Below are positions 35,301-43,437 of a DNA stretch of 56,253 nucleotides, piece by piece. A program made the position numbers and the translations under genes. This DNA is from Companilactobacillus versmoldensis DSM 14857 = KCTC 3814. Its GTDB lineage: Bacteria > Bacillota > Bacilli > Lactobacillales > Lactobacillaceae. Where the stretch lies: assembly GCF_001434295.1 (NCBI RefSeq), contig NZ_AZFA01000015.1:1-56253 (forward strand), written 5' to 3'. Below the pieces are notes generated by a model. It had not been told where the DNA came from. It saw only the letters and a program-made list of their open reading frames with translations, and made no database searches. Numbering within the stretch: the stretch's first letter is position 1; the number at the start of each line of letters is the position of its first letter.

Positions 35301-36012
35301 AATAAGCACGGTTACTACTTTGCTGGTATGTCGGCTGCGTGGCAGCTTGCGTCTGGGTTGAAGTCGTCTGCGTTGTAGCAGTTTGTGATGTTTGAGAAGC
35401 TGGCGAGTAACTTTGAGTCTTACTGTAACGAGCAGTCTGCTGAGTTGTCGTCGTACTTTTCGTCATCTGCGGCTGATGCCACTTAGAAGTCAGCTGATCA
35501 TGAGCAATCTTTACTGGCGAACCAGCAAACTTTGCGGTGACCTTGGTAGTAGTGTAAACATTCTTAGTGGCTATCCCCATAGCTATTTGATAATTCCCGT
35601 AATCGACATTACGGTTGAAAGAAAGTGTCAAAGTATCATTATTGGTATCTTTGGTGGCTGTATATGGAACATCCCCCTTTTGATTGATAACGGTACTATG
35701 CTTCAGATCGACATTTTGGCGGTCGAATGAGACGACCAATTTTTCGCCTTTCTGAATAACATTATTCCCCGAAGCGACTATGCTGCCAACGAATGCATAG
35801 CCTCCATTTTGCTTCTTCAGTCTCAAATTGAAAATACTATTAGCATCCCTTAATGGTGTTTTCAAATTTGAATTGGGCTTTGCCGGCTCAGTTGTCCGAA
35901 TGTGGTTGTCAGTAGTGGCTGCCGAAACAGCTCCAACTGTCCCACTGGCGACGATTGGCGCCGCCAACAGTGCAACTGAAACACAGACAAAAGCTCTTTT
36001 GAACAATGACAT
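32314..36012 (-). CDS. 1232-residue secreted/membrane protein with a giant uncharged hydrophobic domain
   Basis: No family recognised. Order: signal peptide (1-32); an Ig-like domain (about 45-170); a Gln/Thr/Ser-rich linker with a run of ten Gln (about 254-264), continuing to about 440. Two related domains of about 120 residues follow (about 450-567 and 660-785), sharing TGRI, P-L/I-K-FG, FD-A-M/I and the ending KSQVYQDYL. Then comes about 390 residues (about 802-1192) of almost only Ile, Leu, Val, Ala, Phe, Gly and Pro, with three charged residues seen (one Arg, two Asp). A short charged tail ends WTKDDPLSFA. That block has room for 15-20 membrane spans, with Pro at regular intervals. ATG with AGGGGGG upstream; terminator downstream. 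Single gene. Intact despite its length, so probably selected. Confidence 0.75.
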   Translation of the reverse strand: MSLFKRAFVCVSVALLAAPIVASGTVGAVSAATTDNHIRTTEPAKPNSNLKTPLRDANSIFNLRLKKQNGGYAFVGSIVASGNNVIQKGEKLVVSFDRQNVDLKHSTVINQKGDVPYTATKDTNNDTLTLSFNRNVDYGNYQIAMGIATKNVYTTTKVTAKFAGSPVKIAHDQLTSKWHQPQMTKSTTTTQQTARYSKTQSYSPASQTSQTATTQTTSTQTQAATQPTYQQSSNRAYSTTTRQTTGYKTVTQARTQQQQQQQQQQSSSQNNYTPTFDEARQAVMSRTTVGISGTPTTNGSGQTPTDSTAGATEKNLTGANGTDSTSTSSTDSTTKSASTGQASPQASSAQAAPTSRRQVQVAGTDNQQTSSQTNQESGATETASTPTTPATPTTHTESSQVQPQAALEQQVQAGAAVSNVIQTPDGRASDPHETLKQALADQNQAGQNQNKAYQSNQSFESIRTDVANKVPNADAEEQAEVVKTLPWIWSYISNAPTQAQTFSFETRLSTGRIANTFVNGAANTNSDNILQQNMPKLLKVFGANISANAFDRAMDIDNLLKSQVYQDYLQGKDASSSEKLNSNDAWKAINGRLNVTKVDASTNVAGATELPKTFYNPKTTVDQMASASLAAHNAGQSGNVEPIAQAANSRAAGQSTNDSGNKDSANLFYKIQSDLYKKMGNASSDDKAQMLGAIPDILHQVSNGTSSSDKTGRIFKFLKSAMDGSEFLFTVDTRPVVGSTDKYLSNLPQIFKSFGDSMRKGDFDKAINMQLMKKSQVYQDYLDKKYVPDALKRKVVQKNDKTDLLAAIILAIIAVPVLAILMPIIAIVTAPIWIPIALVVFTVVFAVTALPILLLTLGILASPFILPIAAIFTIAAALIGLVVNLIPIVNLITIPITFLAVVAGAIVTVLSVIGILLWLPAIIVTGIVVILAIAVPIVMFVALIALQIFAGIVALAIGLLPILVPILALIGIVIACIFAGIGLLLFTLSPLLFFALPLILFVIVAAILVVALMAIFFIFTAGSVSTILGILLIVLILYPIFNIIALVGAVLLFLLLVAVMPMFLVLRFLLFFIGFGFMALIFTDLAIPVLGIAIIVGLAMMTLFIPGLLIALSWPFWMSLVLLITVPIIIPLVLLGFIPFVGLIMGPVAGIAILIQAGLLIASIVVPIMIGLAMMTTGIIGFDIAAAAAAVLALLKDKLIEKNLYVDIDDRLDNFKIRPTGFWTKDDPLSFA

Positions 36013-36027
36013 GAAGTCCCCCCTTCA

Positions 36028-36072
36028 CTTTTAAAATTAATTAAAAGAACGATATAAATTTACATTTATATC
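36028..36072. promoter_or_regulatory. two adjacent perfect palindromes before the 1232-residue protein gene
   Basis: CTTTTAA-N6-TTAAAAG (36028-36047) and GATATAAAT-N4-ATTTATATC (36051-36072) lie 3 bp apart, 15-60 bp upstream of the start. The second contains a -10-like TATAAAT on the minus strand. Possible operators; A/T-only arms make chance more likely than for mixed sequence. Confidence 0.4.
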
Positions 36073-36565
36073 TATGAGTGAGCATAACTCTCCGCATATT
36101 CTTTTACAAGTAATTTCACAATTGCGAGCAATGATAAAAAAGCAGTGTGAATTGGATTTTGATTATTTTTTGAATCATCAAAATACTGTAATATCAGTAT
36201 TTTATCGGACTAATCTTAATTTAGAATATCGTCAGAACCATTTATCAATCTATAATCAGCATCAATATTGTGAAACGTTTAAAGTCAAAAAAGGTAACTT
36301 TTTTTATATATCGTACGATACTCATTTTAATTATTTTTATTTCCATATATTTGTTATATTCTAGGATGACTCATTTAATTATTAATTAATTAAATCCAAG
36401 TATTTTGATAATCCAATATTTCTACTCGAATATTCATTTATTGGTTCGAGTTTACTTTAAAAAGAGCAACTAAAAAATGAGCATTATTGGCGGATTTTTA
36501 TAATTCGCAAAAAATACAAATATATTTATCATCAATACGTTATTTGATTAATTTCAGAAACAAAT
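36073..36565. other. AT-rich gap without a supported gene
   Basis: About 490 very AT-rich bases. One plus-strand frame of 96 codons is open at 36074 but has no ribosome site and an unremarkable composition. I see no RNA signature; the stretch probably holds upstream promoter DNA of the large minus-strand gene. Confidence 0.5.
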
Positions 36566-36617
36566 GAAAAGACCTCCTTGGGATGATTTATTCATCAAAT
36601 CAAGGAGATCTTTTTTC
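36566..36617. terminator. intrinsic terminator after the MarR gene
   Basis: AAAAGACCTCCTTG...CAAGGAGATCTTTT with an inner GATGA/TCATC stem. A/T runs on both sides allow action on either strand; it lies 60 nt after the minus-strand MarR stop. Confidence 0.8.
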
Positions 36618-36679
36618 ATTATTTCTAAAAATACTGCCATTTTTTTGAACGCTTTTAAACTTGTTTTGTTTGTATAATA

Positions 36680-37108
36680 TTACTCGTCAATTGGGTCAGT
36701 GATGGTTTTAACGACAGTTTCGATAGTATCAACAAAAGGACCATCCTTTTTTAGCCCTGGAATCTGAAACTTCGTTTCCCACCAATCAGTCCTGATCTGT
36801 TGGACCTTTTCGACCATTTGCTGGCCTAATTCAGTCAGCTGCAACAACTTTGTCTTACCTGCCCCATCGTGTTTTTCTAGATAATCAAGTTGTTCCATCT
36901 TTTTGATCTCTCGTGTTGCTAAGCCTTTGTCGATCACTAAAAGTCTGGCGACATGATTTTGCGTAATTTCAGGATAGTCACCCACTGACAATAAAATACA
37001 AGCGGCAGTCGGATTTAATTTTAATTGATCGAATTGTTCGCGAGTATCTTTATAATACTGGCGGTGGATAATAGAAATGTCTTGAGCTAGGTATCCAATA
37101 TTTTTCAT
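36680..37108 (-). CDS. MarR-family regulator, probable als repressor
   Basis: A 142-residue MarR protein: winged helix with QNHVARLLVIDKGLATREIKKMEQLDYLEK (recognition region, about residues 54-83) and flanking dimer helices. It is divergent from alsS-alsD, with a perfect inverted repeat over the alsS -35 box, so it probably controls acetoin formation and itself. The ligand is unknown; in other lactic bacteria acid or pyruvate-linked signals act on this pathway (inference). Confidence 0.85.
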   Translation of the reverse strand: MKNIGYLAQDISIIHRQYYKDTREQFDQLKLNPTAACILLSVGDYPEITQNHVARLLVIDKGLATREIKKMEQLDYLEKHDGAGKTKLLQLTELGQQMVEKVQQIRTDWWETKFQIPGLKKDGPFVDTIETVVKTITDPIDE

Positions 37109-37130
37109 AAAATTGCTCCCGATTTTTTGT

Positions 37131-37148
37131 GTGTTGACAAATCAACAC
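37131..37148. promoter_or_regulatory. alsS promoter and MarR operator
   Basis: Perfect inverted repeat GTGTTGA-CAAA-TCAACAC overlapping the -35 TTGACA (37134-37139). A -10-like TATCTT follows 17 bp later. Placement fits repression of alsSD. Confidence 0.65.
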
Positions 37149-37204
37149 TAACGATTTATCTTATAACAATAGCATTCTAACCACTTATTCACAAGGAGAT
37201 ATTT

Positions 37205-38878
37205 ATGGCTAACAAGAAAACTGGTGCAGAAGCATTATTTGAATCAATGATCAATCAAGGTATCAAATACGTCTTCGGATTGCCTGGAGCAAAAGTCGAC
37301 AAATTGTTCGATTTGATGCAATACAGTGATAATCCTAAAGCACCCAAACTAATCATCACTCGTCACGAACAAAACGCTGCCTTTATCGCTTCCGGTATCG
37401 GACGTCTAACTGGCAAACCTGGCGTGGTCGCTACTACTTCCGGCCCCGGAGTTTCCAACTTAGCAACTGCGTTGATCACTGCTACTTCTGAAGGTGACCC
37501 AGTCGTTGCCTTAGGTGGCCAAGTCCCACGTAACGATGTGGCTCGTTTGACTCACCAAAGTATTCCTAGTAAAGAACTTCTAAGCACAGCTACTAAAGAT
37601 AGCGTCGAAGTTCAAGATTCAAACAACATCTCAGAAACTTTTGCCAACGCTTATCAAACAGCAATGGCTCCTAAATCAGGTGCAACTTTTATTTCCCTAC
37701 CAAAAGATGTGCTCGATGATAACGTTACTACTGAAACAATCGATCCATTGACACCGATTCAACAAGGCGGTGCTGATCAGGCAACTATCAATCAAATCAT
37801 TGAAAAAATCAAGAACGCCAAACTTCCGGTTATTTTAGCAGGAATGCGTTCATCTGATTCAGAAGTTACTGCATCGATCAGAAACTTCCTCGAAAAATTC
37901 TCGATCCCAGTTGTTGAAACCTTCCAAGGTGCTGGTGTTATCAACCGTGACCTCGAAAAGAACTACTTTGGTCGAGTCGGTTTATTCCGTAACCAAATCG
38001 GTGATGCGATGCTTAAAGAAAGCGATCTAGTTATCACGATTGGCTATGACCCAGTTGAATACGAAGCTCGTCTTTGGAACGTTGACCGGACTGGTGAGAT
38101 CATTAACCTTGATAGTATTGCTCCAGAAATTTCTAACGACTATCAACCAGATTTAGTGGTCCAAGCTGACATTGCGAAAACTTTGAATCAGTTGAGTCAA
38201 GATTTACCTGATATTTCACTGAATGATGATTTGAAATCTCATTTGCATCAAATGCAAACTAACTTTTTATCTAAAGATGCTGTGCCTGAACGCAAAGATG
38301 CTAAAGGTGTTCATCCATTAGAGATCATCAACAAATTACAAAATCAGGTCAATGATGACACAACAGTCACTGTTGACGTTGGTTCCCACTATATCTGGAT
38401 GGCTCGTCACTTCCGTAGCTACAAACCAAGACATCTTCTTTTCAGTAATGGTATGCAGACCCTGGGCGTTGCTTTGCCATGGGCTATCGCAGCTGCTTTA
38501 GAGCGTCCTGACCACCACGTTGTTTCAGTTGCTGGTGATGGTGGTTTCCTCTTCTCTGGTCAAGAGTTAGAGACTGCTGTCCGTTTGAATTTAAATATCG
38601 TGCAACTAGTTTGGAATGATGGTTATTACGATATGGTCAAATTCCAAGAAGAAGCTAAATACGGCCGTAACTCTGGTGTTGCTATTGGTTCTGTCGATTT
38701 TGCCAAATATGCTGAAAGTTTTGGCGCTACTGGTATCCACGTCGATAGTGCTGATGAACTTGACGGAGCCTTGAAAAAGGCTTTTGCTAAAGAGGGTCCA
38801 ACTGTGATCGACATTCCGGTTGATTACAGCGACAATATTAAGTTATTATCAACTCTATTGGACGATTACGTGAACTAA
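37205..38878 (+). CDS. alsS: catabolic acetolactate synthase
   Basis: Condenses two pyruvate to alpha-acetolactate and CO2, a route that removes acid and forms acetoin. The 557-residue ThDP enzyme has the catalytic Glu in TRHEQNAAFIA (about 56), SGPGVSN (about 83), and the ThDP motif GDGGFLFSGQELET...WNDGYYDM (about 445-480). Pairing with alsD 23 nt downstream and absence of ilv genes indicate the catabolic rather than the biosynthetic enzyme. Ribosome site AAGGAG before the ATG. Confidence 0.95.
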   Translation: MANKKTGAEALFESMINQGIKYVFGLPGAKVDKLFDLMQYSDNPKAPKLIITRHEQNAAFIASGIGRLTGKPGVVATTSGPGVSNLATALITATSEGDPVVALGGQVPRNDVARLTHQSIPSKELLSTATKDSVEVQDSNNISETFANAYQTAMAPKSGATFISLPKDVLDDNVTTETIDPLTPIQQGGADQATINQIIEKIKNAKLPVILAGMRSSDSEVTASIRNFLEKFSIPVVETFQGAGVINRDLEKNYFGRVGLFRNQIGDAMLKESDLVITIGYDPVEYEARLWNVDRTGEIINLDSIAPEISNDYQPDLVVQADIAKTLNQLSQDLPDISLNDDLKSHLHQMQTNFLSKDAVPERKDAKGVHPLEIINKLQNQVNDDTTVTVDVGSHYIWMARHFRSYKPRHLLFSNGMQTLGVALPWAIAAALERPDHHVVSVAGDGGFLFSGQELETAVRLNLNIVQLVWNDGYYDMVKFQEEAKYGRNSGVAIGSVDFAKYAESFGATGIHVDSADELDGALKKAFAKEGPTVIDIPVDYSDNIKLLSTLLDDYVN

Positions 38879-38901
38879 TTTTAGACAGAGAGGAATTCAT
38901 T

Positions 38902-39615
38902 ATGACTAACTCGAACATCTTATATCAACACGGAACATTAGCTTTATTAGTTCCTGGACTACTTGAAGGAACTTTATCGATGCAAGAACTATTGCAACAC
39001 GGCGACACTGGTATCGGTACTGGTGAGGGTCTCGATGGTGAATTGATCATCTTAGATGGCACTCCTTATCAAGTAGATAGTAAAGGAAACGTCAATGTAG
39101 TTGATGGTTCTTTCACACTACCTTTTGCCAACAGTCACTTCGCAGCGTACAATCCTTTGACGACCGTCGAAGATGTTAAACGTGAGGAACTCAAAGATAT
39201 CGTGGCTAAAAAAGTTCAAAGTGCCAATACCTTCTACTCGATCAAAGTCAAAGGTACATTTAAGAACATCACGACCAGAGCGGTTCAAAAATCGACCGAA
39301 CCTTACGCAACTTTAGCTAAAACAGCTGAGAATCAAAGTATCTTCACTCGTAAGTCAGTCGAAGGAACCTTGTTGAGTTACTATTCACCTCAAATTTTCG
39401 ATGGTGCAGCAGTCGGAGGCTTCCACAGTCACTTCATGTCAGACGAACACGACTTCGGTGGCCACATCCTCGACTTCGCATCAGTAACTGGAGAAGTGAC
39501 CTTCCAACAATTCGACAGCCTAGAACAACATCTACCCGTAGATAATCCAGCCTATATGACTCACGATTTCTCAAACGATGATGTCTTAGGAGAAATCCAT
39601 AAAGCCGAAAGTTAA
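38902..39615 (+). CDS. alsD: alpha-acetolactate decarboxylase
   Basis: Converts alpha-acetolactate to acetoin. 237 residues, usual length. Metal ligands lie in GFHSHFMSDEHDFGGH (about residues 173-188), and the catalytic Glu/Arg region is visible around YATLAKTAENQ. Cotranscribed with alsS; no terminator separates them. Downstream, structured repeats begin 10 nt after the stop. Confidence 0.95.
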   Translation: MTNSNILYQHGTLALLVPGLLEGTLSMQELLQHGDTGIGTGEGLDGELIILDGTPYQVDSKGNVNVVDGSFTLPFANSHFAAYNPLTTVEDVKREELKDIVAKKVQSANTFYSIKVKGTFKNITTRAVQKSTEPYATLAKTAENQSIFTRKSVEGTLLSYYSPQIFDGAAVGGFHSHFMSDEHDFGGHILDFASVTGEVTFQQFDSLEQHLPVDNPAYMTHDFSNDDVLGEIHKAES

Positions 39616-39621
39616 AAAAGC

Positions 39622-39742
39622 AGAGTGGTACCAAAGGTGCACAGTTTGCGAGCATTAACGAGGAATCGGAACTTATTCCTGAACTTGGAATAAGAGCCGG
39701 TTACACGTTAAGCGGAACAAACTACCTTTGGTAGCACGTTTC
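39622..39742 (+). repeat. intergenic hairpin element, copy A
   Basis: A hairpin of about 115 nt: outer stem with GTGGTACCAAAGGT opposite ACCTTTGGTAGCAC; AGTTTG/CAAACT; conserved internal loop GAGCA...AGCGGA; TTAACG/CGTTAA; AATCGG/CCGGTT; terminal CTTATTCC/GGAATAAG. The 3' flank is ACGTTTC. It could also help terminate alsD. Confidence 0.75.
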
Positions 39743-39747
39743 AAATC

Positions 39748-39870
39748 AGAGTGCAAAAACAGGCGGTTAGTTTGCGAGCATTAACCTGAAATCGGAACTT
39801 ATTCCCGGTTCTGGAATAAGAGCCGATTTCAGGTTAAGCGGAACAAACTGCCTGTTTCTTGCACGTTTTC
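39748..39870 (+). repeat. intergenic hairpin element, copy B
   Basis: Tandem to copy A with a period of 126 nt. The outer stem is CAAAAACAGGC opposite GCCTGTTTCTTG, different from copy A but still paired. Core stems TTAACCTGAAATCGG/CCGATTTCAGGTTAA and CTTATTCC/GGAATAAG are perfect. Loops GAGCA and AGCGGA are unchanged. Confidence 0.78.
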
Positions 39871-39899
39871 GCTATAAAGATAGAACGCACGCACTAATG

Positions 39900-39960
39900 C
39901 AAAATCACAACAAAGCACAACACTTTATTCGAGCATTAAGAGGTGCTTTCGATAACATGT
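39900..39960 (+). repeat. partial third copy of the hairpin element
   Basis: TTCGAGCATTAAGAGG at 39928-39943 matches the 5' loop region of copies A and B (GCGAGCATTAAC). The 3' half with AGCGGA is missing. Probably a decayed copy. Confidence 0.4.
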
Positions 39961-40064
39961 TTTTTCAAAATCTAACAATACAAAATCAAAATTCCAACCC
40001 AATCTCCTTGAATAACAGTAAATTGTGCGTTATCTTGTAGGACACCCTTGATTAAGTATTTCAA

Positions 40065-40105
40065 CAAAAACAGCCATTCCGGATCAAATCTGGAATGGCT
40101 GTTTT
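40065..40105 (-). terminator. intrinsic terminator after the MFS exporter
   Basis: AAAACAGCCATTCC / GGAATGGCTGTTTT with an 11-nt loop and flanking T run, 14 nt after the stop on the minus strand. Confidence 0.87.
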
Positions 40106-40118
40106 ACTTTGTCTAAAT

Positions 40119-41705
40119 TTACTCTTCACTTATATTAGTTTGTTTAGTTTTATCTCGGATAGTCAAAATAGCAATAATTGCACCGATCAAAACGATCATT
40201 ATCGAAACTAACAAAACTGTTTTATAACCTTGATTAAATGCGATAAAGATATCTCTTCTAATATCTTCCATCAATAAATTACCATTGATCAACTGGTCAA
40301 AATAATGTTGAACAACTTTTAATGTGTCGTGACTAGAAACTGGTCCAGCTTCTTGGAAATTTTTAGTAATCGCATTTCGAGCAGATTCTGGAACCGATAA
40401 ATTATCAATCTGTTTACCAATAGAAGCTTGATAATGATTGTTCAATACCATACCTAAAATAACGATCCCAAACGTACTTCCTAATTGACGGAAAACGTTG
40501 ACTACCCCACTGGCGATCCCGACGAATTTATTTTCAACACTTTCAACAGCTGCTGACGACAGCGGTGGGTTGACGATGGCATTCCCAATACCTAAAATGA
40601 TAAATCCAATCACGAAATCAGGATAAGTCACACTCATCGAAACCACTTGTTCGATTTCAAATAGTCCACAAGCTATTAACAACAAGCCACCAGCAATCAG
40701 CCGACGCTTAGCAAAACGGTTGGATAAAATACCAGCGATTGGCCCAATGATCAAACTCATCAGACCGATGGCTAATTGTCTGATACCGGTCTGTTCTGCG
40801 GTATAGTTCAAATAGTTTTGCATCCAAATGGTCAAATATGTTAGATATGCATATAGTCCAGCGCCTAAACAAAACGATGCTAAGGCAGTGCCATTAAAGG
40901 ACCATGACTTGAATAGTGTCAGATCGATCATTGGTTCTGCGAATAACTTTTCAGTGATCAGGAACAAGATCAATAATATGGCTCCTAGTACGAAATAAAG
41001 CCAAACATTTTGATTGCTCCACTTCCAAGCTGGATGAACTTCTTTTTGAACTAAGCCAAAAACGAAGCAAAAGATCATGGCAGTTGAAAAAATCATTCCC
41101 AGCCAATCAATTTTTTCGTTTTTGATACCAAGCGTTTCATCAACAAATTTAAAACTCATAAACAAAGCTATTAAACCGATCGGCAGATTGATGAAGAAAA
41201 TTGCCCGCCAATCAAAGAAACGGATCAAAAAGCCACCTAAAACTGGCCCTAAAGCTGTCGCCACCCCGACGACTGAACTCCAGACACCAAAGGCTATCCC
41301 CCGCTCTCGATCATCAAAGGTCTCGGCTACGATAGTCATCGATAAGCTCATCATACCTGCACCACCGATACCTTGAATCATCCGTGACCAATTCAATTGC
41401 ATCGGTGTTTGCGAAAGAGCCGACGCTAACGATCCCAAAGTAAAGATCGATAAAGAAATCATGAAGACTTTTTTTCGTCCAAACAGGTCACCAAATTTCG
41501 ACGCGAGTAATAAACACATGGCAAACGCCAAGGTATACGCATTGATGATCCATTGCAGATCTGAATAGGATTCTCGCAATTCTGTTTGGATCGTCGGCAA
41601 AGCGACGTTGACAATAGTTGAATCTAGTAACGACATAAATACTGCTAAACATAAAGCTGTTAAGGCCCACCATCGACGGTGACCATTTTTTGCAGCTGTT
41701 TCCAT
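40119..41705 (-). CDS. DHA2-type 14-span multidrug exporter (EmrB/QacA subfamily)
   Basis: Proton-driven exporter of 528 residues and 14 predicted spans. Motif D1/C marks are visible: LDSTIVNVALPTIQ (about 20-33), LLASKFGDLFGRKKVF (motif A, about 65-80) and the antiporter motif GPVLGGFLI (about 155-163). Substrates are unknown, likely amphipathic drugs or dyes. I start at 41705 (METAAKNG) because GGGGAA lies 8 nt before this ATG; the in-frame ATG 33 nt upstream has none. Stands alone with its own terminator. Confidence 0.88.
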   Translation of the reverse strand: METAAKNGHRRWWALTALCLAVFMSLLDSTIVNVALPTIQTELRESYSDLQWIINAYTLAFAMCLLLASKFGDLFGRKKVFMISLSIFTLGSLASALSQTPMQLNWSRMIQGIGGAGMMSLSMTIVAETFDDRERGIAFGVWSSVVGVATALGPVLGGFLIRFFDWRAIFFINLPIGLIALFMSFKFVDETLGIKNEKIDWLGMIFSTAMIFCFVFGLVQKEVHPAWKWSNQNVWLYFVLGAILLILFLITEKLFAEPMIDLTLFKSWSFNGTALASFCLGAGLYAYLTYLTIWMQNYLNYTAEQTGIRQLAIGLMSLIIGPIAGILSNRFAKRRLIAGGLLLIACGLFEIEQVVSMSVTYPDFVIGFIILGIGNAIVNPPLSSAAVESVENKFVGIASGVVNVFRQLGSTFGIVILGMVLNNHYQASIGKQIDNLSVPESARNAITKNFQEAGPVSSHDTLKVVQHYFDQLINGNLLMEDIRRDIFIAFNQGYKTVLLVSIMIVLIGAIIAILTIRDKTKQTNISEE

Positions 41706-41904
41706 AAAACATTCCCCATTTATAAAACTTTTATTCATATTAATATACCAAAATTAGATATTCACATGATATATTTTACACGAATCACACCAAATCTTAC
41801 TGTTTCAATCGTTCAAAATTTTAAATTAACTATATTGTGAAATTATAAACATTAACAAATCTTTATTCCGATAAATGAAATAATTGTGGTTCAAATTGAA
41901 ATTG

Positions 41905-41933
41905 TTGACATAGCAATCTCATAAATATTATTA
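41905..41933 (+). promoter_or_regulatory. candidate fumC promoter
   Basis: TTGACA (41905-41910), a 17-bp spacer and TTATTA (41928-41933), about 100 bp before fumC. An imperfect repeat ATTGTT-N5-AGCAAT overlaps the -35. Confidence 0.55.
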
Positions 41934-42033
41934 ATGACCTTTTAAACATTTGACTATAAGAGTAGCACACTAATATGCTATAAATATCACAAAGTTAAGA
42001 ATTGCTTGTCAACAACAACTGGAGGTAATTACT

Positions 42034-43419
42034 ATGACAAATTTTAGAACTGAATCTGACACCTTAGGTGAAGTTAAAATTCCTGAGACTGCACTTTGGG
42101 GAGCTCAAACGGAACGTTCTCGGAACAACTTCCCAACTGGTGAAAAGATGCCACTTGATATCATCAAAGCTTTATTGCAGATCAAAAAAGCTGCAGCTAT
42201 CGCTAATAAAGAAGTTAAATCGATCGACGGTAAAAAAGCAGATTTGATTGTTAAAGCCATCGATGAATTGTTGGCCTTAGATGATGTTGATCTTCGCAAA
42301 GATTTTCCACTGGTAATTTATCAAACAGGTTCTGGTACCCAGACCAACATGAATTGTAATGAAGTTGTCGCTCATATGGCTGCAAAACTCGATGACAGCG
42401 TTGAGATCTTGCCAAACGATGACGTCAACAAAGGTCAAAGTTCTAATGACATCTTCCCAACTGCTATGAACATCACAGCCGCAGTTGCAGGAGCTGAATT
42501 GGAAAAAGCTTTGGAACATTTGATATCTGAATTGAAAATCAAACAAGATAAGTACTGGCGGACAGTCAAGATTGGCCGGACTCATTTGCAAGATGCTACT
42601 CCATTGACTTTTGGACAAGAAGTCAGTGGCTACGTATCAGCTTTAGAACATGACCTTTCATATCTAAATGATTTGAAACCAACTTTGGCTGAATTAGCGA
42701 TGGGTGGAACAGCTGTTGGGACTGGTTTGAATGCTGCCCCTGGTTTCTCAGATATCATCGCTGATAAAATGAGCGAAGTTTATGGTATCAAATTCACTGC
42801 TAAAACTAATAAATTCTATGGTTTAGCACATCATTCAGGACTAAATGTCGTTCATGGTGCAATGAAGACATTAGCTGCTGATCTGATGAAGATTGCCAAT
42901 GATATCCGCTTCTTAGGTTCAGGTCCTCGTTCAGGTTATGGCGAATTGAACATTCCTGCTAACGAACCCGGTTCATCGATCATGCCAGGTAAAGTCAATC
43001 CGACCCAAGCTGAAGCAATTACGATGGCTGCCGTCCGTGTCATGGGAAATGACGTTGTTGTTGACCTAGCTTCATCCCAAGGTAATTTTGAAATGAACGT
43101 TTATAAACCAGTTCTGATCAGTGCCTTTCTTGAGTCAGCCGACTTATTAGCCGGAACAATGACAGGCTTTGCTGACAAGATGATCCATGGACTTTCTGTC
43201 AATTCAGAAAGAATGGAAGAATTGGTTGATCAATCATTAATGACAGTTACAGCCCTTTCACCACATATTGGCTATCACGAAAGTGCAACGATTGCTCAAA
43301 CTGCTCAAAAAGAAGGTACCTCCCTGCGTGAAGCTGCCATCAAATCAGGCAAGTTAACTGCTGAACAGTTTGACCAATGGGTCGTTCCTATCAATATGAC
43401 TAATATCGATCAAAAATAA
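42034..43419 (+). CDS. fumC: fumarate hydratase class II
   Basis: Interconverts malate and fumarate. The 461 residues contain the superfamily signature GSSIMPGKVNP (about 316-326, mobile loop with catalytic Ser), GQSSNDIFPTA (about 136) and GRTHLQDATPLT (about 183). Followed 18 nt later by fumarate reductase and then a dicarboxylate transporter and LysR regulator, so it supplies fumarate for reduction to succinate. GGAGG before the ATG. Confidence 0.95.
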   Translation: MTNFRTESDTLGEVKIPETALWGAQTERSRNNFPTGEKMPLDIIKALLQIKKAAAIANKEVKSIDGKKADLIVKAIDELLALDDVDLRKDFPLVIYQTGSGTQTNMNCNEVVAHMAAKLDDSVEILPNDDVNKGQSSNDIFPTAMNITAAVAGAELEKALEHLISELKIKQDKYWRTVKIGRTHLQDATPLTFGQEVSGYVSALEHDLSYLNDLKPTLAELAMGGTAVGTGLNAAPGFSDIIADKMSEVYGIKFTAKTNKFYGLAHHSGLNVVHGAMKTLAADLMKIANDIRFLGSGPRSGYGELNIPANEPGSSIMPGKVNPTQAEAITMAAVRVMGNDVVVDLASSQGNFEMNVYKPVLISAFLESADLLAGTMTGFADKMIHGLSVNSERMEELVDQSLMTVTALSPHIGYHESATIAQTAQKEGTSLREAAIKSGKLTAEQFDQWVVPINMTNIDQK

Positions 43420-43437
43420 TTATTAAGTGAGGAAATT

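Noticed and set aside
36074-36364. 96-codon plus-strand frame in the AT-rich gap
   Set aside because: No ribosome site and overlaps the palindromes and promoter of the large minus-strand gene; composition looks random.
39616-39960. CRISPR array suggested by tandem 126-nt units
   Set aside because: Only two full units, each an extended hairpin with differing stems; no short direct repeats with unique spacers and no cas genes.
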